Source: Bacillota bacterium (lineage in GTDB: Bacteria > Bacillota > Sulfobacillia > Sulfobacillales > Sulfobacillaceae). From it: a stretch of DNA of 64,000 bases. Below the pieces are notes generated by a model. The model was not told where the DNA came from and ran no database searches. It worked only from the letters and a program-made list of their open reading frames with translations. Position numbers and translations under genes: made by a program. The DNA is taken from the NCBI GenBank assembly GCA_023475835.1, contig JAMCVM010000195.1:1-64000 (forward strand). The letters run 5' to 3'. Every line of letters begins with the position of its first letter. Positions within the stretch are counted from its first letter, which is position 1. Of this stretch, positions 1 to 7,431 are shown piece by piece.

Positions 1-849
1 GAAAACGGGAAAAATAATCAGTCCCGAATTTGACCGTCGAGTGGACGGCTAAACCATCAATCTTTAATGCCGACCATATATCTGCAAAAAAATCTCATTA
101 TATTTTCGGCACTAAAGAATTGAAACGTACTCCTTGATGAAGAAGACCAAGGCACTCAAATCTGGTCGGCACCCGTATCAGATCTTTACTGCCGGGTATA
201 TAGTACTGTGGGTTTACGCATCAAACATTATAAAACGCCTCGATCCGAACGGTATCTACGCCATACCGCCTCTTCCATCCCCATTTCCTGACTTCTGACT
301 CCACGAGTTCTCTTTCGGCAAAATAACCTCTTCTGGCTTTATCCTGAATCCAGGTGAGCATTGTACACCGATTACTTATTGGGGTAAGGTCTTGAGCAGT
401 TGCGTTGCCTCTAGCATTAGAGCGTCGTAAACATAATCCTCTTGTCGATAAGGTCGTGGGTTCCGAAGACCTCGGCGCAATGTGTGCTGAAAAAAGGGCT
501 TGATGCAGATGCACCGAGCGCACGCTCAGGGTGAGGGCGCGGCTATTTTATACCAAGAAAAATTCGGCAACTGAAGCGGGAGCTTCTCCGCGCTGAATTC
601 CGAGGGTAACCTGGACGAGGGAAAGGCAGCCACCGCATTTTTGGGCACCCCTTGGTGATTTTCGCCGGGCAAGACGGCGATTGATGCCCTGGCTTATCAA
701 GAACAATTAGTTCGGCGCACCATAAATACTGTTCATCTTGCTTTGCTTGGAACATTTACGGTAGCCGGACTCCACCTCTTTCGCGAATCGAAGCCGGGAC
801 GGCATGAACCCACCCTCTACATTTCATTCAGGAGCTAAAAGACGAAACA
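1..849. other. No convincing gene (left edge)
   Basis: Short open frames exist on the minus strand (221-523 and 543-755). They have no clear ribosome binding site, no recognisable domain, and a composition rich in Arg, Ser and Pro, as expected of chance frames. A small hairpin-forming stretch lies near 571-596. I see nothing else to annotate here. Confidence 0.5.
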
Positions 850-878
850 AAAGAAACCGAACTCCGAACGGAATCCAG
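850..878 (-). terminator. Rho-independent terminator of the tRNA-Leu pair
   Basis: Read on the minus strand, a 9-bp stem (with G-U pairs) closes a GTTC tetraloop and is followed by a T-rich run (TTTCTTTT). It lies about 35 nt downstream of the tRNA-Leu(GAG) 3' end and fits termination of the two-tRNA transcript. Confidence 0.6.
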
Positions 879-913
879 TTGTGTACGTACCCTTTATGGG
901 TTATGGGCCTTTA

Positions 914-998
914 TGGTGTCGGGAGGGGGACTCGAACCCCCACGAGTTTCCTCATACGCCCCTCAAACGTAAGCGTCTGCCAGTTCCGCCATCCCGAC
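914..998 (-). tRNA. tRNA-Leu (anticodon GAG)
   Basis: The minus strand reads as a class II tRNA. It has acceptor GTCGGGA, a D-arm, an anticodon stem TACGT/GCGTA with loop TTGAGGG (anticodon GAG), a long variable arm, T-arm GGGGG-TTCGAGT-CCCCC and an encoded 3' CCA. The long variable arm and anticodon make it tRNA-Leu, reading CUC and CUU. It is 9 nt downstream of the second tRNA-Leu and probably shares its transcript. Confidence 0.95.
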
Positions 999-1006
999 TT
1001 GTTTTG

Positions 1007-1093
1007 TGGTGCCGAAGGTGGGATTTGAACCCACACGAGCTATTGCTCACGGCGCCCTGAACACCGCGTGTCTGCCAATTCCACCACTTCGGC
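1007..1093 (-). tRNA. tRNA-Leu (anticodon CAG)
   Basis: On the minus strand: acceptor GCCGAAG, anticodon stem CGGTG/CGCCG with loop TTCAGGG (anticodon CAG), a long variable arm, T-loop TTCAAAT and an encoded CCA. It reads CUG codons. It is the promoter-proximal member of the pair. Confidence 0.95.
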
Positions 1094-1107
1094 TAGTAAC
1101 CTGTCGT

Positions 1108-1136
1108 AGTATACCAAGGTTTTACTCGTAATTCAA
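1108..1136 (-). promoter_or_regulatory. Sigma-A promoter for the tRNA-Leu pair
   Basis: On the minus strand, TTGAAT and TATACT are separated by exactly 17 nt, about 15 nt upstream of the tRNA-Leu(CAG) 5' end. Spacing and sequence are close to the housekeeping consensus. Confidence 0.75.
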
Positions 1137-1618
1137 GTGGACGATAAGGTCGCGCCCCGGCCGCGGTGGAGACCCCAAACCCCTAGTAGTTTCTCCGCCT
1201 TATATTAAGCAGGGGATATTGGGTGCTCTAAGGATGCTGATCCACTTTCTGTGATTAGAGCGGGGTGCGGCATGGCAGCTTGGTCCATCTGGTCCAAGGT
1301 CGATGGATTGCGACTCGGAGTGGATAGGGACGTAAGACTGTTTCACTTATCAAGTATCAATAGGATAATGGCGTCGATACTGCGATCCGACAAATATTAT
1401 CCCATCCCAAGGTCCAAAGGAACTTTACTCCGCCCACCTAGGAACTGGCGATCGTTGTGAACGCTCAGGAGAAGCTTCTCTTGAAGATCGATGAAGATCG
1501 AACGCCCCACGGCTAAGATCAAGCGTGGCCCGATACCATTTGACCCCCGGTCAAGACCGTGAAAGTCAAGGTCGCCGAGCACGATTGGATGCGTGTGATG
1601 GCAGGCAGGCACCCCCCG
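1137..1618. other. No recognisable gene
   Basis: About 480 bp with open frames on both strands (1251-1460 plus, 1397-1612 minus), but none has a good ribosome binding site or family signature. Plus-strand translations around 1459-1640 are broken by several stops and could be a decayed gene; I could not name one. Confidence 0.4.
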
Positions 1619-1834
1619 CTAATCGATGGCGAAAAAGTCTGAGCTTAACCACGCTTCCACCAGGACTCGCGCTGTCTCCCTCGGACTGATGCGCCGCACA
1701 TCTGATTGAGGCCGGATCAAACGGGTCGCGGTCAGCAAGTCTTCGACATACACGGCATCTCCGTGCACCCTAACAATTTGATAGATTCGGCCGTTGTCAG
1801 CCTTAACATAGTCACCGCATAACCATTCGTTCAT
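1619..1834 (-). CDS. Small hypothetical protein (71 aa)
   Basis: I do not recognise this protein. It is 71 residues long, acidic to neutral, with a beta-rich N-terminal half (MNEWLCGDYVKADNGRIYQIV...GDAVYVEDL) that could form a small barrel, followed by an Arg-rich linker and an aromatic C-terminus. The call rests on an ATG preceded by a good Shine-Dalgarno (GGAGG, about 6 nt upstream) and a balanced amino-acid make-up. It stands alone, divergent from dapB, with no operon partner to suggest a role. Confidence 0.6.
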   Translation of the reverse strand: MNEWLCGDYVKADNGRIYQIVRVHGDAVYVEDLLTATRLIRPQSDVRRISPRETARVLVEAWLSSDFFAID

Positions 1835-2026
1835 GGCGTCCTCCTATCCCTCGAACGCACGTTGCTGACCGCTGACCCTGGGTTTTTACCTACTGCAGAT
1901 TATGCATTTGCGACCCGTTGGGAACGTTGACTGTCTTAATTTGCGTGCAGCTCGAAGAGGTCTGTTTGCTCCATTTGAGGGAACGGAATATGATATGGAA
2001 AATAAATGAAGTTGGGGGAGATTTAG

Positions 2027-2779
2027 GTGAGCTCCATACCTGTGGTCGTGGCCGGGATTACTGGAAAAACCGGTGAGGCGGTGGCCAAGACGATTCAGCA
2101 CACCACCGGTTTAAGGTTAGTCGCCGGCATCGCAAAAAACCACGCTGGGGAACATTTAGGAGCACGGTGGAGCGATCCCGACCTGGATTTAAGTATTTGT
2201 CGAGACATCGAAGCCGTGGAGCCATTGGATTATGCCGTGTTAGTGGACTTTACGGAGGCGGCCTCGGCATTCGAGCGATTACAGTGGGCCATTGTCCATC
2301 AATGGGACATGGTCGTCGGCACCACCGGGTTTACTGCCGAACATCGTCAACAGCTCACCAGATTGGTGGAACGATATCAGGTAGGGCTGGCACTAATCGC
2401 CAATTTTTCGGTTGGGGCTTGGCTATTAGAAAAAGTTGCGGTGGAAGCCAGCTATTTTTTTAATGTCGCAGAAATTGTTGAAGAACATCATGAGAGCAAG
2501 CGTGATCGTCCTTCAGGCACCGCCCGCCGCATGCAAGGTCTCTTGGCAGACTCGTGGCGCCGAAGTCCCGACGATATCCCCGTGCACTCGATTCGTCTGC
2601 CCGGTTTAATAGCCCACCAGACGGTAGTTTTCGGTGCTCAGGGGCAGGTGCTTAGTTTCCGCCATGATGTGCATGATCGCAGTGCATACGCCCCTGGGGT
2701 CATTCAGGCCATCCAAAAAGTCCATGCCCTAAGAGGTCGGTTAGTCGATGACTTAGGCGTCATTTTGGATAGAGATTAG
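2027..2779 (+). CDS. dapB: 4-hydroxy-tetrahydrodipicolinate reductase
   Basis: A cytosolic NAD(P)H enzyme that reduces hydroxy-tetrahydrodipicolinate in the diaminopimelate/lysine pathway; in spore formers the same pathway also feeds dipicolinate. The 250-aa protein has the N-terminal dinucleotide fold (VVAGITGKTGEAV, residues 7-19, a variant of the usual GxxGRMG), GTTG at 98-101, and the catalytic region EEHHESK with H154/H155/K158 followed by PSGT at 162-165. It starts at a GTG with GGGGGAG about 8 nt upstream. No other lys genes are adjacent. Its last 20 bp overlap the convergent SASP-like gene. Confidence 0.93.
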   Translation: MSSIPVVVAGITGKTGEAVAKTIQHTTGLRLVAGIAKNHAGEHLGARWSDPDLDLSICRDIEAVEPLDYAVLVDFTEAASAFERLQWAIVHQWDMVVGTTGFTAEHRQQLTRLVERYQVGLALIANFSVGAWLLEKVAVEASYFFNVAEIVEEHHESKRDRPSGTARRMQGLLADSWRRSPDDIPVHSIRLPGLIAHQTVVFGAQGQVLSFRHDVHDRSAYAPGVIQAIQKVHALRGRLVDDLGVILDRD

Positions 2780-2930
2780 ACCCCCTCTGGGCCACGGCTT
2801 GCTCGGCCAGTGCGAAAAACTTCCGCGTGAAGGGGCGGTCGTTGTCCCGCAAATCTTGTTCAATTTTTTCTTGCAACTGCGCTAAAGCCTCACTGGCAGC
2901 AGGTATCAGTAGGGCACTTCTCTTTTTCAC
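2760..2930 (-). CDS. Divergent alpha/beta-type small acid-soluble spore protein (candidate)
   Basis: This 56-aa protein has a pattern like alpha/beta SASPs, the DNA-coating proteins of spores: LLIPAASEALAQLQEKIEQDL, a short middle, then RKFFALAEQAVA. These align by eye with the family's LLVP.A..AL.qmK.EIA and the C-terminal KrLV.MAEQ segment. It is shorter than usual, and the GPR-cleavage segment (normally TEIAsEFGV) is changed to EKIEQDLRD. I chose the GTG at 2930 because a run of six G lies about 10 nt upstream; longer N-terminal versions start at an ATG or TTG just before. The family call is inference from motif layout, without a profile search. Confidence 0.55.
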   Translation of the reverse strand: MKKRSALLIPAASEALAQLQEKIEQDLRDNDRPFTRKFFALAEQAVAQRGSNLYPK

Positions 2931-3036
2931 GTCGCCGTTTCCCCCCTGTCCCTGCATTGGCGGCAATGCTATGATGGAACATAGAATGCGTAGTTTGTCC
3001 CCGACTTATTACGTGCTTAAGGAATTGAGGTGAGGC

Positions 3037-3975
3037 ATGCGAATTTACGACACGGTAGAGTCGTTGATTGGACAAACCCCTTTACTTCGGTTGCGCAGCG
3101 TATCTGAGCTTACCGGAAACTTGGTGTTGGGAAAGATGGAAAGCAGAAACCCTGGCGGCAGTGTCAAAGATCGGATTGCTTGGGCGATGGTTCGCCAAGC
3201 GGAAGAATCCGGCGAACTTCGGGCTAAGGGGACGATCATCGAACCGACGTCCGGCAATACCGGCATTGGCTTGGCGATGGTTTCTGCTGCGCGCGGCTAT
3301 CGATGTATTTTAGTAATGCCCGAAACTGCATCGCTAGAACGCCGCATGCTGTTTGCTGCCTTTGGCGCCGAGGTGCATCTGACCGCCGGCGCTGCGGGAA
3401 TGCGAGGCGCTATTTTGGAAGCAGAAGAGCTGCTAAAGACCATGGGACATGCCATTATGCTGCGGCAATTTGATAACCCAGCCAATCCGGCAGTCCATCG
3501 AGCAACCACTGGTCCAGAAATTTGGAACGACACCGACGGCAAGGTTGATGTCGTCATCAGCGGAATTGGCACGGGTGGAACCGCTACCGGAGTGGGACAA
3601 TATTTAAAGCGTCTCAAATCCTCCGTGCAGATCGTGGGAGTAGAGCCCGAAGAGTCACAAGTCCTGGCTGGCGGGGATGCTGGGCCACACAAAATTCAAG
3701 GCATCGGAGCGGGATTCGTGCCCGGAGTGTTGGACCAATCCGTGTTAGATGACCTGGTGGCGGTAAGTTCTCAGGCAGCATTGGATTCGGCTCGGGCGTT
3801 GGCGGTAAATGAAGGCATCCTGGTGGGGATTTCGGCCGGCGCAGCCGTGGCTGCCGCCAAGAACTGGATTTTGCGATCTGCAGTGTCCGAGAAAGTGGTG
3901 GTCGTAATTCTGCCCGATTCAGGAGAACGCTATTTAAGTACCGGTATTTTTCAAGGAGACCATGCCAATGTTTAG
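3037..3975 (+). CDS. cysK: Cysteine synthase (O-acetylserine sulfhydrylase)
   Basis: A fold-type II PLP enzyme that makes L-cysteine from O-acetylserine and sulfide in the cytosol. The 312-aa protein carries NPGGSVKDR with the PLP lysine at K44, the substrate loop TSGNTGIG (about 71-78) and the phosphate-binding GTGGTATG (about 178-185), all in the expected order. It starts at an ATG behind a GGTGAGG ribosome binding site. The next gene, an Rrf2-type regulator, overlaps the cysK stop codon, suggesting co-transcription and feedback control of sulfur assimilation. CysK, CysM and CBS-like paralogues cannot be told apart with certainty here. Confidence 0.92.
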   Translation: MRIYDTVESLIGQTPLLRLRSVSELTGNLVLGKMESRNPGGSVKDRIAWAMVRQAEESGELRAKGTIIEPTSGNTGIGLAMVSAARGYRCILVMPETASLERRMLFAAFGAEVHLTAGAAGMRGAILEAEELLKTMGHAIMLRQFDNPANPAVHRATTGPEIWNDTDGKVDVVISGIGTGGTATGVGQYLKRLKSSVQIVGVEPEESQVLAGGDAGPHKIQGIGAGFVPGVLDQSVLDDLVAVSSQAALDSARALAVNEGILVGISAGAAVAAAKNWILRSAVSEKVVVVILPDSGERYLSTGIFQGDHANV

Positions 3976-4429
3976 TCTAACCGCGACCTTCAAATCTGGT
4001 CTGCGCACTTTAGTCCTACTAGCGGAACAGAAAGGCGACAGCCCGCTTCCGATTAGCGAAATGACTGGGCTCATTGGCTTGTCGGATAAATCGTTGGAGC
4101 AGCTGCTGATGAGTCTGCGTCGAGCCGGGCTGGTGCGCTCGGTCCGTGGAGCCAATGGAGGGTTTCTGTTGGGACGGCCGGCGTCAAAAATCAGCTTGAA
4201 GGATGTCATGACCGCGATTCAGGGCCCGATCCGACTGTGTGATTGCACCGTCCCGGATTGTCAGGATTGTGTACGGCCTGAGGTCTGGAAGGCGCTAGAG
4301 ACGTGTTTTGAAGGGACCCTCGCTAGTCTCAGTCTTGCCCATCTCATCTCGGCGAAATCTTTTCAAATCCTTCCCCACTCCGTTGTGTTGCCGGATTCGC
4401 CGTTGTGGCAAGAAGGATCGGGGATCTAA
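3968..4429 (+). CDS. Rrf2-family transcriptional regulator linked to cysK
   Basis: A winged-helix regulator of the Rrf2 family (IscR, CymR, NsrR). The N-terminal helix-turn-helix reads FKSGLRTLVLLAEQ...LIGLSDKSLEQLLMSLRRAGLVRSVRGANGGFLLGRP. A Cys-rich segment, LCDCTVPDCQDC, sits where Fe-S members hold their cluster, so a cluster is possible but unproven. AAGGAG lies 9 nt before the ATG at 3968 but only 3 nt before the alternative ATG at 3962, so I prefer 3968 (153 aa). The overlap with cysK suggests a CymR-like role in cysteine metabolism. Confidence 0.82.
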   Translation: MFSLTATFKSGLRTLVLLAEQKGDSPLPISEMTGLIGLSDKSLEQLLMSLRRAGLVRSVRGANGGFLLGRPASKISLKDVMTAIQGPIRLCDCTVPDCQDCVRPEVWKALETCFEGTLASLSLAHLISAKSFQILPHSVVLPDSPLWQEGSGI

Positions 4430-4448
4430 AAATCGCCCTTATGGGCGA
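4428..4448 (-). terminator. Terminator of tRNA-Pro
   Basis: On the minus strand a 6-bp stem TCGCCC/GGGCGA with loop ATAA is followed by five T, starting 6 nt after the tRNA-Pro CCA. On the plus strand the same hairpin lacks a T-run, so it works mainly for the tRNA. Confidence 0.75.
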
Positions 4449-4453
4449 AAAAG

Positions 4454-4530
4454 TGGTCGGAGAGACAGGATTCGAACCTGCGACCTCCTGCTCCCGAAGC
4501 AGGCGCGCTACCAAGCTGCGCTACTCCCCG
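4454..4530 (-). tRNA. tRNA-Pro (anticodon CGG)
   Basis: On the minus strand: acceptor CGGGGAG, D-arm GCGC...GCGC, anticodon stem CCTGC/GCAGG with loop TTCGGGA (anticodon CGG), T-arm GCAGG-TTCGAAT-CCTGT and encoded CCA. The C at position 1 and the overall sequence match bacterial tRNA-Pro. Confidence 0.96.
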
Positions 4531-4541
4531 ACTGCTTTCTC

Positions 4542-4571
4542 ATTGTAGGGGTGCAACGTAGTTATTGTCAA
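4542..4571 (-). promoter_or_regulatory. Sigma-A promoter for tRNA-Pro
   Basis: A consensus TTGACA and TACAAT on the minus strand, 18 nt apart, placing the start a few nucleotides before the tRNA 5' end. Confidence 0.75.
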
Positions 4572-4654
4572 GGCAAGGTTTTGAATGCCAGGGGATGTAC
4601 AGTGAGCTTATTGATTATTTTGCCTACGAAAGCGGGGACACCTCTATCCATCGC

Positions 4655-6031
4655 ATGCGACTCTTAGTAGTTCTTTTGTTGGCACGGCTGGTGGGTTGGC
4701 TGAGTCGGTTGCGGGGCCACGGGGGCAGTTCACTGCCGGGAATGCTGGCCTTAAAGTGGCAGCCAATGCTTTTACGAGACCTCAAGCCGGGGCTTCGCCA
4801 GGGTTCCGTTCTAATTACCGGCACCAATGGAAAAACGACCACTGCGGCTATGGTTCGACGGATTTTGAGCGACAATCGATGGCACCTAGTCAGCAACCAT
4901 AACGGCGCCAATCTTTTGGCAGGCTTGGCCACCTCCTTCATGCGGGATCGACGCCACCTTATTCCCCGGGCCGATCTGGCCCTATTAGAAGTCGACGAGG
5001 CGACCATGCCTCGAGCCGCTGATGAACTGAGGCCCCAGGCGATTGTTGTGACCAACGTGTTTCGGGACCAGTTAGACCGATACGGGGAACTCTCGACGAC
5101 GCTTCGTTACATTCAACGCGGAATCGATAGGCTGGCCGAGGACGGTTCACTCATCTTAAATGCGGACGATCCCCAAGTAGCCTACTTAGGCGAGGGGAGG
5201 GCCCATGTCGTCTATTTTGGCCTGGATCCCAGTTCATCCGCGCAGGCATTCTCTTTGGACAATCACTACGATGCCTCTGATTCCGACCGTTGTCCGCGCT
5301 GTGCGACGCGGCTAGAGTATCCGCAGCGGGTTTATGCTCACCTCGGTCATTACCGTTGTCCTCACTGTGGTTATCAGCGACCCGCGGCCGCAATCACGGT
5401 AACCCCTGGCCAAGGAGGGGAAGCCACGTTGTCTGGCGAATTTGGGAACCTCTCCATCATCCTGCCGATACCGGGAATATATAATCTGTACAATTTAGCC
5501 GCTGCCGCAGCTCTCTCCTGGGTATTGGGAGTCCATCCGGAGAGCATGGCGCTGGCGCTGGCGGACATGCCCCCCGCTTTTGGCCGGATGGAGGCGATAG
5601 TGGTTGCGCCCGATACCAAGATTTGGATTGCATTGGTCAAAAATCCGGTAGGCTTTAATCAAGTCATGGATACCATCATCGATTCGGGCGACAAGCCCAA
5701 CATCTTTATTGTCATCAATGATCGCTATGCGGACGGCCGCGATGTATCCTGGCTGTGGGACGTCGACTTTGAACGCAGCGGTTTGCGGGTCGCGATTGAT
5801 CAATGGTGGGTATCGGGTATCCGCGCCTGGGATATGGCATTGCGTTTAAAATACGCCGGAATTCCACAGACGCAAGTCGTCGTCCTGCCATCAGTATCGG
5901 ACGCGCTCGCAGCTGCCATTAAAGGCAGTCAAGAAAAAACTCTCTACATTCTGCCTACGTATACCGCCCTAATGGAAGTGCGTGACCTTCTCACCCGTCA
6001 GGGTTTAGTCAAGCACTTCCGAGACGGGTAG
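4655..6031 (+). CDS. murT: Lipid II isoglutaminyl synthase, Mur ligase-like subunit MurT
   Basis: MurT works with the amidotransferase GatD to amidate D-Glu of lipid II at the membrane. The 458-aa protein has a hydrophobic N-terminus, ATP loop GTNGKTTT (56-63), a four-Cys zinc ribbon (C213, C216, C235, C238) typical of MurT, and the C-terminal motif NDRYADGRDVSWLWDVDFE that contains the catalytic Asp region. I start at the ATG beginning MRLLVVLLLARL, which matches family N-termini; longer in-frame starts exist upstream (4565, 4595). Unusually, gatD, normally the next gene, is absent: trxB follows in the opposite direction. Confidence 0.88.
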   Translation: MRLLVVLLLARLVGWLSRLRGHGGSSLPGMLALKWQPMLLRDLKPGLRQGSVLITGTNGKTTTAAMVRRILSDNRWHLVSNHNGANLLAGLATSFMRDRRHLIPRADLALLEVDEATMPRAADELRPQAIVVTNVFRDQLDRYGELSTTLRYIQRGIDRLAEDGSLILNADDPQVAYLGEGRAHVVYFGLDPSSSAQAFSLDNHYDASDSDRCPRCATRLEYPQRVYAHLGHYRCPHCGYQRPAAAITVTPGQGGEATLSGEFGNLSIILPIPGIYNLYNLAAAAALSWVLGVHPESMALALADMPPAFGRMEAIVVAPDTKIWIALVKNPVGFNQVMDTIIDSGDKPNIFIVINDRYADGRDVSWLWDVDFERSGLRVAIDQWWVSGIRAWDMALRLKYAGIPQTQVVVLPSVSDALAAAIKGSQEKTLYILPTYTALMEVRDLLTRQGLVKHFRDG

Positions 6032-6048
6032 GGGCACCCCGCCGTCGC

Positions 6049-6984
6049 CTATTCGAGGGTTTCTAAATATTTTTCGCAGTCCATAGCTGCCTTGCAACCA
6101 GACCCGGCCGCCGTGATCGCCTGGCGATAGCGGCGATCCATCACATCTCCACAGGCAAAGACTCCCGGCACATTCGTTTGGCTGGTGACCCCCGCGGTGC
6201 GAATATAGCCTAGTTCATCCATATCCAATTGGTGATTAAGAAAATCCGTATTCGGACGATGGCCGATAGCCACAAAGACACCTTCGGCACTAATTGTACG
6301 AACGACTCCCGTCTTGTTGTCCCGGACCTCAAGGCCAACCACCTGACCTTGCCGGTGAACCACGGACACGGGCGTGACGTCGAGTTCCCAGCGAATTTTC
6401 TCATTCTTGCGCGCACGATCCTGCATCACTTTAGATGCGCGCAATTGACTCCTGCGATGAACAATGGTGACTTCCGAAGCAAACCGAGTGAGAAAGGTTG
6501 CTTCTTCCATGGCCGAATCTCCTCCGCCCACCGCAACGATTTTTTTGTCGCGATAAAAAAATCCGTCGCAGGTGGCACAGGTCGAGATGCCGTGACCAAC
6601 CATTTCTGATTCGCCGGGAATCTCCAACATTTTTGCTGAAGCTCCGGTAGAGACGATCAAAGATTCCGCAAAAAAAGTTTCTGCTCCGTCATCGACGGTA
6701 ACCTTAAAAGGACGGTGACTGAGGTCGACCGCCGTCACGGCTCCGGTTTTAAAGGTAGCGCCAAAGCGCTTCGCTTGATCCCGCATTTGGTCCATTAAGT
6801 CAGGGCCTTGAATAGCTGTGGGAAATCCCGGAAAGTTTTCCACTTCGCTGGTCAAAGTCAGTTGTCCACCTGGTTCGTTGCCGTCAATCACCATCGGCGC
6901 CAAAAAAGCTCGAGCCGCATAGATAGCTGCGGTGAGACCCGCCGGTCCCGTACCTAAAATCATCACTCGGTAAGAAGTCTCCAT
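6049..6984 (-). CDS. trxB: Thioredoxin reductase
   Basis: A cytosolic FAD/NADPH enzyme that keeps thioredoxin reduced; a thioredoxin gene lies at 23.9 kb. The 311-aa protein has the FAD motif GTGPAGLTAAIYAAR (11-25), redox pair CATC (C136, C139), NADPH-binding GGGDSAMEEA (about 154-163) and the C-terminal FAD motif ACGDVMD. Length and order are typical of low-molecular-weight reductases. The ATG has a GAGGGG ribosome binding site. It is a single gene, convergent with murT. Confidence 0.95.
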   Translation of the reverse strand: METSYRVMILGTGPAGLTAAIYAARAFLAPMVIDGNEPGGQLTLTSEVENFPGFPTAIQGPDLMDQMRDQAKRFGATFKTGAVTAVDLSHRPFKVTVDDGAETFFAESLIVSTGASAKMLEIPGESEMVGHGISTCATCDGFFYRDKKIVAVGGGDSAMEEATFLTRFASEVTIVHRRSQLRASKVMQDRARKNEKIRWELDVTPVSVVHRQGQVVGLEVRDNKTGVVRTISAEGVFVAIGHRPNTDFLNHQLDMDELGYIRTAGVTSQTNVPGVFACGDVMDRRYRQAITAAGSGCKAAMDCEKYLETLE

Positions 6985-7431
6985 GATATCCCCTCACTTT
7001 TCAGCCCACATTCCCCCTTAGTATACTTCTCTCTCGACTAAAGAAACAGGCATTACGCATGGGCCTCCGGCTCTTTGACCGCATCCAATTCCTTCAACAA
7101 CAGGCACTCGCACCAGCCATTTGCACAGGGCGGAGGCGCGATTGGCCGGTTTGACTCTATGCCAAGTGGCGCAAAACCAGAATTTTGGTGTGGTCATGAT
7201 CGGTCCCGGTGAATAGCTAAACACCCCGTGTTTGGGTCCACCGATTTCAAAAGACTCTCCTTCAGCGGAGATAGATGGACCCATTTAGCACGCCTAACCC
7301 ACGGTATAATATTGGTAGACAGCCAATCTGGTTGTTGGATGTGTGAACGTTTGGATGAGACCAATCGGCCGAAGCAAGGCCACGAGTACGAAGGTGTGCC
7401 CTGGTCCGGGCACAAAAGGAGGTCTTCGCTT
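6985..7431. other. Divergent intergenic region trxB / selB
   Basis: About 450 bp with no supported gene. It contains a TATAAT at 7305-7310 (plus strand) with no good -35 at normal spacing. An inverted GGGTCCA...TGGACCC pair lies around 7233-7283. I looked for a selenocysteine tRNA (long acceptor/T stack, anticodon TCA) and found none. A 267-nt minus frame (7018-7284) lacks a domain or ribosome binding site. Confidence 0.4.

Noticed and set aside
1397-1612. Minus-strand 71-aa frame, and broken plus-strand coding-like text around 1459-1640
   Set aside because: No start signal and no identifiable family; the plus-strand text is interrupted by several stops.
6985-7431. Possible tRNA-Sec near selB
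   Set aside because: TTCAAA-like loops occur around 7241-7256, but no extended acceptor/T-arm, T-loop or CCA end could be assembled on either strand.
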